NCBI RefSeq assembly: GCF_042932805.1
Contig: NZ_CP170633.1
Location: 124,001-188,000 of the forward strand
DNA: 64,000 nt
Direction: 5' to 3'
Source of the DNA: Ascidiaceihabitans sp029251465
Lineage (GTDB): Bacteria; Pseudomonadota; Alphaproteobacteria; Rhodobacterales; Rhodobacteraceae
Notes under the pieces: model-generated
Told to the model about the DNA's origin: nothing
The model's input: the letters and a program-made list of their open reading frames with translations, nothing else
Database searches by the model: none
Made by a program: the position numbers and the translations under genes
Part shown: piece after piece, positions 16,638 through 24,413 of the stretch
Numbering within the stretch: position 1 is the stretch's first letter
Layout of the letters: the number at the start of each line of letters is the position of its first letter

Positions 16638-16820
16638 TTAGTGGCAGGGAAAGCCGGTTGCGTGACGCACGTCGTGTGCTGCGTCGTGCAAAGCAGCCGC
16701 TTGAACGTGGCCGGTTACAAAAATAATTCCAACGCCCATCAGCACGGCAAATGCGGCTGTCAGCAGGTTGGAACGTGCAGAGGTTTGTGGGGCCGCGATG
16801 GCTTTTACGTTCGTGTTCAT
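16638..16820 (-). CDS. cbtB: cobalt transporter subunit CbtB
   Basis: A 60-residue protein with one membrane segment (LLTAAFAVLMGVGIIFVTG) and a C-terminal metal-binding tail HDAAHDVRHATGFPCH, the CbtB signature. The start at 16820 (MNTNVKA) is preceded by AAGGAGAA at 16826-16833. It is the first gene after the B12 riboswitch. CbtB supplies the His/Cys metal site and CbtA the channel for cobalt import. Confidence 0.92.
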   Translation of the reverse strand: MNTNVKAIAAPQTSARSNLLTAAFAVLMGVGIIFVTGHVQAAALHDAAHDVRHATGFPCH

Positions 16821-16833
16821 CTGTCTTCTCCTT

Positions 16834-16851
16834 GCTGTCACACCCGACAGC
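16834..16851 (-). promoter_or_regulatory. expression-platform hairpin adjoining the cbtB ribosome binding site
   Basis: On the minus strand GCTGTC and GACAGC form a 6-bp stem between the B12 aptamer and the AAGGAG ribosome site of cbtB. Its place directly beside the ribosome site suggests translational control by the aptamer; alternative pairings were not computed. Confidence 0.45.
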
Positions 16852-16861
16852 GTTAATTACG

Positions 16862-17020
16862 TTTCAGCCCGGCAGGTCTCCTGGCTTGCGTGTCATCACG
16901 TGGCTCTGACCTTCCCTACCCAATCATTGGGCAAGTGGTATTTTCAAAGCCCGCTCTTCGCATACAGTCGCGGGGGCGGCCTGGGCATCAGTTGTCTTGA
17001 ACCTAACCCAATTCCCTCTT
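16862..17020 (-). ncRNA. cobalamin riboswitch controlling cbtB-cbtA
   Basis: Reading the minus strand, the B12 box AGCCAGGAGACCTGCC lies at about 16872-16888, with GCCCCCGCGACTGT about 90 bases upstream and the GGGAA element near 17015. These are the conserved elements of the adenosylcobalamin riboswitch in the right order. It sits about 40 bp ahead of the cbtB start and less than 80 bp after the cobF stop. High B12 is expected to switch off cobalt import. Confidence 0.93.
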
Positions 17021-17021
17021 C

Positions 17022-17044
17022 GTTTGTCGACAAAACCGACAAAC
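17022..17044 (-). other. hairpin between cobF and the riboswitch
   Basis: GTTTGTCG and CGACAAAC form a perfect 8-bp stem with a 7-base loop directly upstream of the B12 aptamer on the minus strand. There is no T run after it, so it may be part of the leader or a weak terminator for the cobF operon. Confidence 0.4.
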
Positions 17045-17095
17045 ACCAAGCCCTTTACGTCTAACTGCTTTGGAACGAGTCGCGCAAGAGGCGAC

Positions 17096-17830
17096 TTACG
17101 TGCGGCGGCGCAATAAATACGCGTCCATGATCCAGCCGTGATCGGCGCGGGCCTGTGCACGGGTTTCGATGATGTCCGCACAGACGTCTGCCAGCGGGCC
17201 GGACCGGATCACTTGGTTCTCCATCCCCAAATAGGCACCCCACCAGATGTCGTAGTCTGCCAAGGCCAAGGTTTGGAAGGCGCAGTTTCCATCCAGCATG
17301 AACACTGCCGTATCCGCATCTTTGGGCCAGCCATGGTCGCGTAATTGACGGCCTGTGGCCACAACAAACGGCGCGCCAATGTCGTTGATCGGGATGGCAT
17401 GGGCGGCGGTAAGCGCTTGTAAAGACGTGATGCCTGCGATCACTTTGATCTTGGGGTAGGGCGTTAGGCGCGACGCGATCCGCAGCGAACTGTCGTACAG
17501 CGACGGATCCCCCCAGATCAGCAGGGCCGCAGTTTCGGCCGTGCCGGCAGCCGCTTTCCACGCCTCGGCAATCGCGTCGTGCCAAAGATCGACGTTGTTC
17601 AGATAATCGCCATCAGCTGCGCGGGTGGGCAGATCGAATTCGATGATTTTTGCGGCACAGTCTGGCGCGACAGTGTCGATGATCTGACGGCGCAAATCCG
17701 CGAGGTCGGATTTTTGATCGCCCTTGCGCGGAATCAGAATCGTTTCGGCCCGCTGAATGGCGCGCGCGCCCTCGAATGTCAGGTGGTCTGGATTGCCAGT
17801 CCCGATGCCGATCAGGGTCAGTTCACGCAT
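17096..17830 (-). CDS. cobF: precorrin-6A synthase (deacetylating)
   Basis: A 244-residue SAM-dependent tetrapyrrole methylase that methylates C-1 of precorrin-5 with loss of the acetyl group, a step of the aerobic B12 pathway. It starts RELTLIGIGTGNPDHLTFEG, has the IWGDPSLYDSS loop near residue 105 and IAGITSLQALTAAH near 132, and ends DHGWIMDAYLLRRR, all typical of CobF. Two further in-frame ATGs lie up to 15 bp upstream (17836, 17845). It overlaps cobA by 8 bp and is the last cob gene before the cbt riboswitch. Confidence 0.92.
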   Translation of the reverse strand: MRELTLIGIGTGNPDHLTFEGARAIQRAETILIPRKGDQKSDLADLRRQIIDTVAPDCAAKIIEFDLPTRAADGDYLNNVDLWHDAIAEAWKAAAGTAETAALLIWGDPSLYDSSLRIASRLTPYPKIKVIAGITSLQALTAAHAIPINDIGAPFVVATGRQLRDHGWPKDADTAVFMLDGNCAFQTLALADYDIWWGAYLGMENQVIRSGPLADVCADIIETRAQARADHGWIMDAYLLRRRT

Positions 17831-18551
17831 CGTCATCATCCGCAAGCGGGCCGTACAGGATCAGGGCAGCGGCGGTGCCGATTTCGGAGGCCAAATCATC
17901 GGCCAATTGTTGGATCGTGGTGCGGCGCAAAACTTGGTCAGGGGTGCTGACGGCCTCGGCCAACAAGGCGGGCGTGTCGGCGGGCAAACCATGGGCAATC
18001 AACTGCGCGGCAAGGGCGGGAAACGTGCGTTTGCCCATGAACACAACCGTGGTCGCCTTTGGGTCGGCCAATGCGGTCAAGTTCGCATCATCGGGCAGCA
18101 TGCCGTTCACGTCATGGCCGGTCACAAACTGCACACGACGCGCGGTCAAACGACGGGTCAGCGGAATGCCAGCAGCGGCTGCGGCGGCACAAGCCGATGG
18201 AATTCCTGGAATAATTTCGTAGGGGATGCCCGCAGCTTTCAGTGCAACCATTTCTTCCTCGAGGCGACCGAACATGCCACCATCGCCGCTTTTCAAGCGA
18301 ACAACGCGCGCGCCTGTGGCCGCGTAGTCAACCAGCAATTGCGACACGTGGGACTGTTTGGGCGATGCGCGACCGGCGCGTTTGCCGACGCCAACCAGAT
18401 CCGCGCCCGCCGCCGCATGGGTCAGGATCGGGCCAGAGGACAGGTCGTCAAACAGCACCGCTTCGGCCCGTTTCAAACGGTCCACGGCCTTAAGCGTCAG
18501 CAGCTCTGGATCACCGGGACCGGAGCCCACAAAGCTGACAAAACCCGTCAC
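17823..18551 (-). CDS. cobA: uroporphyrinogen-III C-methyltransferase
   Basis: A 242-residue SUMT that adds methyl groups at C-2 and C-7 of uroporphyrinogen III to give precorrin-2. Motifs: FVGSGPGDPELLTLKAV at the start, LFDDLSSG, RLKSGDGGMFGR (the usual GGDP loop is altered here), IPGIPSACAAAAAAGIPLTRR and FVTGHD. The GTG start overlaps the cobB stop (GTGA). It is a stand-alone SUMT without the CysG oxidase/ferrochelatase domain, so it serves cobalamin synthesis. Confidence 0.92.
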   Translation of the reverse strand: MTGFVSFVGSGPGDPELLTLKAVDRLKRAEAVLFDDLSSGPILTHAAAGADLVGVGKRAGRASPKQSHVSQLLVDYAATGARVVRLKSGDGGMFGRLEEEMVALKAAGIPYEIIPGIPSACAAAAAAGIPLTRRLTARRVQFVTGHDVNGMLPDDANLTALADPKATTVVFMGKRTFPALAAQLIAHGLPADTPALLAEAVSTPDQVLRRTTIQQLADDLASEIGTAAALILYGPLADDDDA

Positions 18552-19864
18552 GATTCTGCCTCGGCGATCAGGTGGAAAAACGTACCGGTCGTGTGGCCTT
18601 TGATCGATCCGGTTTCGGGCACGGGCGCACCTTCGGCGTCCAAAACCTCGGCCAAGGGGGCATCCGGTTCTTCGAGGATTGTCGAGTAGTGGAATTCGTG
18701 CCCGCGCAAAGTCGCGCCTGCCTCGAACCCCGGCATTGGCGCACCAAGCTGCGCCTTACGATACCCCAAATGGAACTTTCGTTTTTCATACGAGGTCACC
18801 AGCCCGAGCAGTCCGAGCATCTCGTGACTGTTGCCTTCTTTGTCGATCAGCGCCTGACCCAGTGCCATGTAGCCACCGCATTCGCCGTGAACGGGCCGGG
18901 TTTCGGCGTGCTGAAGCATCGCCTTACGAAACGTCTGGGCGGCGGCCAATTGACCTGCGTGCAATTCCGGATAGCCACCGGGCAACCAGACCAGATCAGC
19001 GTCTGCTGCGGGGGCCTCATCAGCCAGCGGTGAAAACGGTGTGATCTCTGCGCCCGCCGCGCGCCACCCTGCCAGCAAATGCGGGTAGGTGAACGAAAAC
19101 GCCGCATCTTGGGCCAGCGCGATTTTCTGCGCAGGTGGTTTCGGCAAAGACCCGGGCACCAGCGTTTCGCCGCCTGTTGCTGCCGCTTTGATCGCCTCTA
19201 GATCGACGTTCTCGCGCAAGAAATCAGCGTAGCCGGAAATCGCGGCCTCAAGGTCGGGATGTTCGAAGGCTTGGATCAGCCCAAGGTGGCGTTCGGGTAG
19301 GGCCAGATCACCGCGACGGGGCAAGCTGCCGAGCACTTTGATGCCATGCGCCTCCATCCCCAAACGGGTCAAACGTTCGTGGCGCGGGCTGGCAACGCGG
19401 TTCAGGATCACGCCGGCAAAATTCAGATCGGGACGGTATTCGCGAAAGCCCAAGGCGACGGCGGCGGCCGATTGTGCTTGGCCCGAAACGTCGATCACAA
19501 GGATCACGCCCCAGCCCATTTTGGCCGCCGTTTCAGCGCTGGTGCCGTGACCGGTTTCGCCCGCAAACGCGACGCCGTCGTACAGGCCCATCGAGCCCTC
19601 GGCGATAACAATGTCGGCCCCTGCGGATTGCGCCGAAATCGCGCCAAGCAACCCTTCGTTCATCGCCCAGGTGTCGAAATTAAACGACGCACGACCAGCG
19701 GCTGCCCGGTGGAACGCGGGGTCGATGTAGTCAGGTCCGCTTTTGAACGGTTGCACGGCCAGACCGTCTTGGGCCAATGCACGCAACAACCCCAGCATCA
19801 CCGTGGTTTTTCCAGTGCCGGAACTGGGCGCTGAAATCAGCAGACCTTTTGGTGGATTACTCAT
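18548..19864 (-). CDS. cobB: cobyrinate / hydrogenobyrinate a,c-diamide synthase
   Basis: A 438-residue two-domain amidase. The N-terminal dethiobiotin-synthase-like domain holds the P-loop SSGTGKTTVMLGL (about residues 14-26), and the C-terminal class I glutamine amidotransferase-like domain holds WLPGGYPELHAG and the catalytic cysteine in VHGECGGYMALG. It amidates the a and c side chains using glutamine and ATP. The open frame continues upstream, but the start at 19864 (MSNPPKGLL) overlaps cobM by 8 bp and gives normal length. Confidence 0.94.
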   Translation of the reverse strand: MSNPPKGLLISAPSSGTGKTTVMLGLLRALAQDGLAVQPFKSGPDYIDPAFHRAAAGRASFNFDTWAMNEGLLGAISAQSAGADIVIAEGSMGLYDGVAFAGETGHGTSAETAAKMGWGVILVIDVSGQAQSAAAVALGFREYRPDLNFAGVILNRVASPRHERLTRLGMEAHGIKVLGSLPRRGDLALPERHLGLIQAFEHPDLEAAISGYADFLRENVDLEAIKAAATGGETLVPGSLPKPPAQKIALAQDAAFSFTYPHLLAGWRAAGAEITPFSPLADEAPAADADLVWLPGGYPELHAGQLAAAQTFRKAMLQHAETRPVHGECGGYMALGQALIDKEGNSHEMLGLLGLVTSYEKRKFHLGYRKAQLGAPMPGFEAGATLRGHEFHYSTILEEPDAPLAEVLDAEGAPVPETGSIKGHTTGTFFHLIAEAES

Positions 19865-20651
19865 CTTTTTCACTCCAGCTGGCCCACGGGCTGTCGGCGG
19901 TTTGAGGGCGGTAGCGGCGGTCGTAGTCGGTGGAATACAGGCAGCTTTCGTCGAAGCCTTCGCCCGCCAACGCAGGGCCAACAAGGATCAACGCGGTGCG
20001 CGCGATTTGGGGCGTGATGACGTCTGCGATGGTCGACAGGGTCGCGCGGATGATTTGTTCGTCCGGCCAAGAGGCGCGGTAGACAACGGCCACGGGGCAG
20101 TCATCGCCGTAATTCGGGGTCAGATCGGCCACAACCGTGTCGAGGTTCTGGATTGACAAGTGGATCGCGAGGGTGGCGCCAGTGGCGGCGAAATTGGTAA
20201 GGCTTTCGCCCGCGGGCATCGACGATGCGCGCCCTTGCGTGCGGGTCAACACGACGGATTGGGCAAGGCCTGGCAGGGTTAATTCCGTGCCCAACGCGGC
20301 GGCGGCCGCGGCAAATGACGGCACACCGGGCGTCACGCTGACGGGGATTTGTGCGGTGCGCAACCGGCGCATTTGTTCCCCCATCGCGGACCATACGGAC
20401 AAGTCGCCCGAGTGCAATCGCGCAACGTCTTTGCCTGCGTCCGTGGCAGTTTGGCAGGCCGCAATGATCTGGTCTAAATCCATGCCAGCGGTATTGATGA
20501 TTTCGGCCCCCTCAGGGCAATGGCCGAGGATTTCCTCGGGCACAAGCGACCCCGCGTACAGGCAAACTGGGCAGGCGGCGATGATGTCGCGGCCGCGCAA
20601 GGTCAGCAGGTCAGGCGCGCCGGGGCCTGCGCCAATAAAGTGAACGGTCAT
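19857..20651 (-). CDS. cobM: precorrin-4 C11-methyltransferase
   Basis: A 264-residue tetrapyrrole methylase that methylates C-11 of precorrin-4. It starts VHFIGAGPGAPDLLTLRG, followed by YAGSLVPEEIL, RLHSGDLSVWSA and TPGVPSFAAAAAALG, all characteristic of CobM/CbiF. The C-terminal 20 residues are hydrophilic and probably flexible. It overlaps cobE at its 5' end (ATGG/GTCA region) and cobB at its 3' end, so it is part of one tightly packed operon. Confidence 0.94.
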   Translation of the reverse strand: MTVHFIGAGPGAPDLLTLRGRDIIAACPVCLYAGSLVPEEILGHCPEGAEIINTAGMDLDQIIAACQTATDAGKDVARLHSGDLSVWSAMGEQMRRLRTAQIPVSVTPGVPSFAAAAAALGTELTLPGLAQSVVLTRTQGRASSMPAGESLTNFAATGATLAIHLSIQNLDTVVADLTPNYGDDCPVAVVYRASWPDEQIIRATLSTIADVITPQIARTALILVGPALAGEGFDESCLYSTDYDRRYRPQTADSPWASWSEKDE

Positions 20652-21016
20652 GGGGTGGCTCCTTTGGCAATGGCGCATGTGGCGGTGCGGTCATCTGATA
20701 TTTTACGGGTGGCAAGCAGGGCGGCGTTTGGGCCAGCGGCGGCAAGCGCTGCGGCCTCGGCCACCGATCCGATGCGACGCATCATGCGGCTGACAACGGA
20801 CTGCGTGTGGGTTTGGACGGCTTCCAATTGATGCGGCTGGATTGGCAAAACCAACAGGCCGCGCGATTTGGCAAAGTCCAAAATGACGGGTGCTTTGATC
20901 TTGTCTTCGGGCGTTGCGAGCACGGACACAGAGGTCGCGTAGCCCGTCGCGTCCAGCGCATCTGCCAGACTGTCGGGCGTTGCCTTGCTGTTGAATCCGA
21001 GCCCGGCGACGATCAT
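20648..21016 (-). CDS. cobE: cobalamin biosynthesis protein CobE (CbiG C-terminal domain)
   Basis: A 122-residue protein of the CobE/GbiG_C family, starting MIVAGLGFNSKATPDSLADA. The region LATPEDKIKAPVILDFA and SVAEAAALAAAG are typical. CobE is required for aerobic B12 synthesis but its reaction is not settled; it corresponds to the C-terminal half of anaerobic CbiG. The start at 21016 forms an exact ATGA overlap with the cobL stop, which favours it over the ATG five codons upstream. Confidence 0.88.
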   Translation of the reverse strand: MIVAGLGFNSKATPDSLADALDATGYATSVSVLATPEDKIKAPVILDFAKSRGLLVLPIQPHQLEAVQTHTQSVVSRMMRRIGSVAEAAALAAAGPNAALLATRKISDDRTATCAIAKGATP

Positions 21017-22209
21017 CGTGTCACGCTCCATTGCACAATCGGATAGGCGCTGGACCAGCCGCGTTTTGACCCCAGCGGTTTGGAGTGCGCCAGTTCGATC
21101 CGCAGCAATTCGCCGCCCCTATGACCATGCCATTTGGCAAGCAACGCCTCGGCCTCTAGCGTGACGGCATTGGCAACGATGCGGGTGCCCATCGGGACCG
21201 TTTGCCATAGCGCGTCCAGCAGCTGTTGACTGACGCCGCCACCGATGAAAACGACATCGGGTTTTGGCAATCCTGCGATGACGTCCAGCGCCGCGGCGTT
21301 GACGATCTTTAGACGGTCCACCCCCAGATGGAGTGCGTTCTGCGTGGCGCGTTCGGCGCGAGTCGGATCAACCTCGACCGCCGTGGCGCTGAGCGAGGGA
21401 TGCGACAACAACCATTCAATCGCGATGGAGCCCGAGCCTGCGCCGAGATCCCACAAATGTTCGCCAAATGCAGGGGCCAAGGCCGACAATGTCAACGCGC
21501 GCACCGGACGTTTGGTGATCTGACCGTCGTTTGCAAACAGCGCGTCAGCGCGACCGCTCGCGTGGGTGAATTCCGCGCCTTTGCCCGAAATTTTCAAGGC
21601 GACACACACAGGGTGCGCGATGTCTGCGGGCAATGTGGCAGGCACCGCTGTGCGAACCTTTTGGCGCGGACCACCCAAGGCCTCCATCACCGTCATCTCT
21701 GTGTCGCCAAATCCAAGCCCCTCAAGGTAGGCCCCCAAATCAGCCACAGCCGCACCGTCGCGCAGCAACACAATCGCCTGTGCATCGTGCCCCAGATGCG
21801 GACGCAAACGCGACAGCGGCGCGGCATGCAAACCAATGCAAATGGTGTCCTCAAGCGGCCAACCCATGTGCGCGGCGGCCAGGGAAAACGTCGCCGGACC
21901 TGCCAGCGCACGCCATTCGGCTGGCGCAAAATTGCGCGCCAAAACCGACCCGGCACCGTACCAAAACGGATCACCAGAGGCCAAGACCACCACGCGGTGA
22001 CCACGCAAACCTGCCAAAATGGGAATGCCGTTTGAAAACGGGATTGGCCATTCGATGCGGTCGGCTTTGAGGTCAGGCAACAACGCCAAATGGCGCGGTG
22101 CCCCCATGATGATTTCGGCGTCCTCAAGGGCTTTCAGGCTTGCGGGGCTCATGGCTTCTGGTCCATCTTCGCCCAAGCCCACAATGGTTAACCAAGGAGT
22201 TTCAGACAT
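21013..22209 (-). CDS. cobL: precorrin-6Y C5,15-methyltransferase (decarboxylating)
   Basis: A 398-residue fusion of two methyltransferases: an N-terminal CbiE-type tetrapyrrole methylase (WLTIVGLGEDGPEAMS at the start, VLASGDPFWYGAG near 78) and a C-terminal Rossmann CbiT-type domain (DLGAGSGSIAIEWL near 270, VFIGGGVSQ near 340). It methylates C-5 and C-15 and decarboxylates the acetate side chain. AGGAGGG at 22218-22224 is 8 bases ahead of the start at 22209, inside the oppositely transcribed cobK. The cobL and cobK start codons overlap in the tetranucleotide CATG. Confidence 0.94.
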   Translation of the reverse strand: MSETPWLTIVGLGEDGPEAMSPASLKALEDAEIIMGAPRHLALLPDLKADRIEWPIPFSNGIPILAGLRGHRVVVLASGDPFWYGAGSVLARNFAPAEWRALAGPATFSLAAAHMGWPLEDTICIGLHAAPLSRLRPHLGHDAQAIVLLRDGAAVADLGAYLEGLGFGDTEMTVMEALGGPRQKVRTAVPATLPADIAHPVCVALKISGKGAEFTHASGRADALFANDGQITKRPVRALTLSALAPAFGEHLWDLGAGSGSIAIEWLLSHPSLSATAVEVDPTRAERATQNALHLGVDRLKIVNAAALDVIAGLPKPDVVFIGGGVSQQLLDALWQTVPMGTRIVANAVTLEAEALLAKWHGHRGGELLRIELAHSKPLGSKRGWSSAYPIVQWSVTR

Positions 22210-22224
22210 GGCACACACCCTCCT
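22194..22224. promoter_or_regulatory. overlapping divergent start sites of cobL and cobK with mutually embedded ribosome sites
   Basis: The sequence CATG at 22207-22210 holds both start codons: ATG for cobK on the plus strand (22208-22210) and ATG for cobL on the minus strand (22209-22207). AAGGAG for cobK (22194-22199) lies in cobL codons, and AGGAGGG for cobL (22218-22224, minus) lies in cobK codons, each 8 bases from its start. There is no untranslated room for a promoter between the genes. Confidence 0.85.
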
Positions 22225-22963
22225 GATCCTTGGTGGCACAACCGAAGCTACGGCCCTTGCCATCGCGGTGCACGAGGTTGGTATCACCGCCACATTTTCC
22301 TACGCGGGACGGGTTGCGCGCCCCAAGCGGCAACCCCTGCCGACGCGCATCGGTGGCTTTGGTGGCGTGGACGGTTTGGTGAACTACATCCACGAAAACG
22401 GCATCACGCACGTCGTCGATGCGACCCATCCGTTTGCCGCACAAATGAGCATGAACGCTGTTGACGCATGCGGGCAAACGGGCACGCAGCTGATTGCTTT
22501 GACCCGCCCCAAATGGCAGCCCGAAACCGGTGACAACTGGACCCACGTGCCGGATATCGACGCCGCAGTGGCCGCGCTGCGCGGTCCGTCCAAAAACGTG
22601 ATGCTGGCGATTGGGCGCATGCATCTGGACGCTTTTGCGCCGCAGCCCCAGCACAGGTATTTGCTGCGCCTCGTCGATGCGCCGGACGGCGAGGTGCCCT
22701 TGCCAAACCGTCACATTGTCGTTGATCAAGGCCCGTTTAGCACTGAAAATGACATCGCTTTGATGCGCGAACACGGCGTCGAATTGATCGTCTCCAAAAA
22801 CGCTGGCGGCACAGGGGCGCGCGCGAAAATTGACGCGGCGCGTACGTTGAATTTGCCGATCATCATGATCGATCGCCCCGCCATTCCAGCGCGCCCAGAG
22901 GTCGGTAGTTCGGCGCAGGTTTTGGCGTGGTTGGATCATTCCAGCACCGAGCGCGGCGTGTAA
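22208..22963 (+). CDS. cobK: precorrin-6A reductase
   Basis: A 251-residue NADPH-dependent enzyme reducing precorrin-6A to precorrin-6B. It begins TLLILGGTTEATALAIAV, has VVDATHPFAAQMSMNA near residue 73 and IVSKNAGGTGARAKIDAA near 197, all CobK/CbiJ hallmarks. The start at 22208 has AAGGAG 8 bases upstream. It is the only corrin-ring gene on the plus strand, lies between cobL and cobJ, and overlaps cobJ by 28 bp at its 3' end. Its promoter must lie inside cobL. Confidence 0.93.
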   Translation: MAHTLLILGGTTEATALAIAVHEVGITATFSYAGRVARPKRQPLPTRIGGFGGVDGLVNYIHENGITHVVDATHPFAAQMSMNAVDACGQTGTQLIALTRPKWQPETGDNWTHVPDIDAAVAALRGPSKNVMLAIGRMHLDAFAPQPQHRYLLRLVDAPDGEVPLPNRHIVVDQGPFSTENDIALMREHGVELIVSKNAGGTGARAKIDAARTLNLPIIMIDRPAIPARPEVGSSAQVLAWLDHSSTERGV

Positions 22964-23688
22964 ACGATTGGCCCCTGCGGGCGCTCGATAATCCGCGTTT
23001 GGGATGAACCCACCAGCACCATCGTGCGCATGTCCGCCATGTCTGGCGTCGTCTGGGACAGCGGCACAATCCGCAGTTCTTCGTCGGCGTGTGACACGTT
23101 GCGCGCAAAGATGACGGGACGATCATCGCCGCACGCATCCTTGAGAATTTCGAGCGTTTTGACAAACCCTTCGGGGCGCGATTTGGAACGCGGGTTGTAG
23201 AACGCCATTGCGAAATCGGCCTCGGCGGCAAGGCGCAAACGCTTTTCGATAGTGCTCCACGGTTTCAAATTGTCGCTAAGATTTATTGCGCAAAAATCAT
23301 GGCCCAGCGGCGCACCGGCGCGGGCAGATGCGGCAAGCATCGCGGTGATCCCTGGCAGCACATCGATTTGAATGTCTAGCCATTCCGCAGGGCCCTTTTC
23401 CAGCGCTTCGAACACAGCAGCAGCCATGGCAAACACGCCCGGATCACCGGACGAAACGACCACAACCTGTTGCCCCTGCGCCGCCATCTGCAAGGCGTGT
23501 TGCGAGCGATCAATTTCGACGCGGTTGTCAGAGCCGTGCAGCGTTAGCCCGTCGCGCGGCGCGACCCGTGCCACGTAGGGAAAGTAGCCAACAACGTCCG
23601 TGGCTGTGGCCAACGCGGCGCGCACCTGAGGTGTTACGAGATCCTCGTTTCCAGGCCCAAGGCCGACGATGGAAACGCGTCCCGTCAC
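22936..23688 (-). CDS. cobJ: precorrin-3B C17-methyltransferase
   Basis: A 250-residue tetrapyrrole methylase that methylates C-17 and contracts the ring. Visible: VSIVGLGPGNEDLVTPQV at the N-terminus, VVSSGDPGVFAMAAAVFEA, LPGITAMLAASARAGAPLGHDF, and FYNPRSKSR, a CobJ/CbiH marker. The GTG start overlaps the cobI stop (GTGA). Its 3' end overlaps the antiparallel cobK by 28 bp. Confidence 0.94.
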   Translation of the reverse strand: MTGRVSIVGLGPGNEDLVTPQVRAALATATDVVGYFPYVARVAPRDGLTLHGSDNRVEIDRSQHALQMAAQGQQVVVVSSGDPGVFAMAAAVFEALEKGPAEWLDIQIDVLPGITAMLAASARAGAPLGHDFCAINLSDNLKPWSTIEKRLRLAAEADFAMAFYNPRSKSRPEGFVKTLEILKDACGDDRPVIFARNVSHADEELRIVPLSQTTPDMADMRTMVLVGSSQTRIIERPQGPIVYTPRSVLE

Positions 23689-24413
23689 GGTCGTCTGCCC
23701 TGTCCATGCACGATGATGATCGAGAAATACGGGGTGACTTTGTCGCCCGCCTCAGACAGTTTTTGAACGGTTTGGTTCGGCATCTGCGCGAATTCAACCA
23801 GCCACGCATCATCGTATTTTCCAGCCGCGCGCAGAGCGTCACGGACCTTGTCGATGTTGCGCCCGATTTTCATCACGACCAGTGCATCGGTGTCGGCCAT
23901 GCGGCGGCTTAGCTCTGCTTCGGGCAGGGTGCCCATCAGCACGGTCAACACGTCGTCGCCCCACGTGATCGGCGCACCAGTCGCGGTCCAAGCGCCCGAC
24001 ATTCCGGTGATCGCAGGCACGACATCGACGGGGACCACGTCGTTCAGCCGCGTGTACATGTGCATGAACGAGCCGTAGAAAAACGGGTCGCCTTCGCACA
24101 GGACAACCACGTCGTTTCCGGCCTCTGCAAGGGCGCGCAGGTGGGCCGCGCAGTCCTCATAAAACGCCGACAGGATTTCGTTGTAGCGCGGATCGGACAG
24201 CGGAATTTCGGTGGTGACGGGATATTCCATCGCGAATTCGATGACGCCTTTTGGCAGCAACGGGTCCGCGATTTTGCGCGATTGCCCGGCGCGTCCGGCT
24301 TTGCGGAAAAACGCCACGTGTTTGGCACCCCGCACAAGGCGATCTGCCTTGACGCTGAGTAGGTCGGGATTGCCCGGCCCAAGGCCGACGCCGTATATTG
24401 TTCCGGTGCTCAT
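23685..24413 (-). CDS. cobI: precorrin-2 C20-methyltransferase
   Basis: A 242-residue tetrapyrrole methylase acting at C-20 of precorrin-2. It begins TIYGVGLGPGNPDLLSVKA, has VLCEGDPFFYGSFMHMYTRL near residue 95 and VPAITGMSGAWTATGAPITWG near 126; these separate CobI from the other methylases. The start at 24413 forms ATGA with the cobH stop; the long upstream frame is a shadow of cobH. Confidence 0.94.
   Translation of the reverse strand: MSTGTIYGVGLGPGNPDLLSVKADRLVRGAKHVAFFRKAGRAGQSRKIADPLLPKGVIEFAMEYPVTTEIPLSDPRYNEILSAFYEDCAAHLRALAEAGNDVVVLCEGDPFFYGSFMHMYTRLNDVVPVDVVPAITGMSGAWTATGAPITWGDDVLTVLMGTLPEAELSRRMADTDALVVMKIGRNIDKVRDALRAAGKYDDAWLVEFAQMPNQTVQKLSEAGDKVTPYFSIIIVHGQGRRP

Noticed and set aside
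16768..17064. Small plus-strand open frame between cbtB and cobF
   Set aside because: It covers the minus-strand B12 riboswitch; its codons follow the conserved aptamer bases, so it is not a gene.
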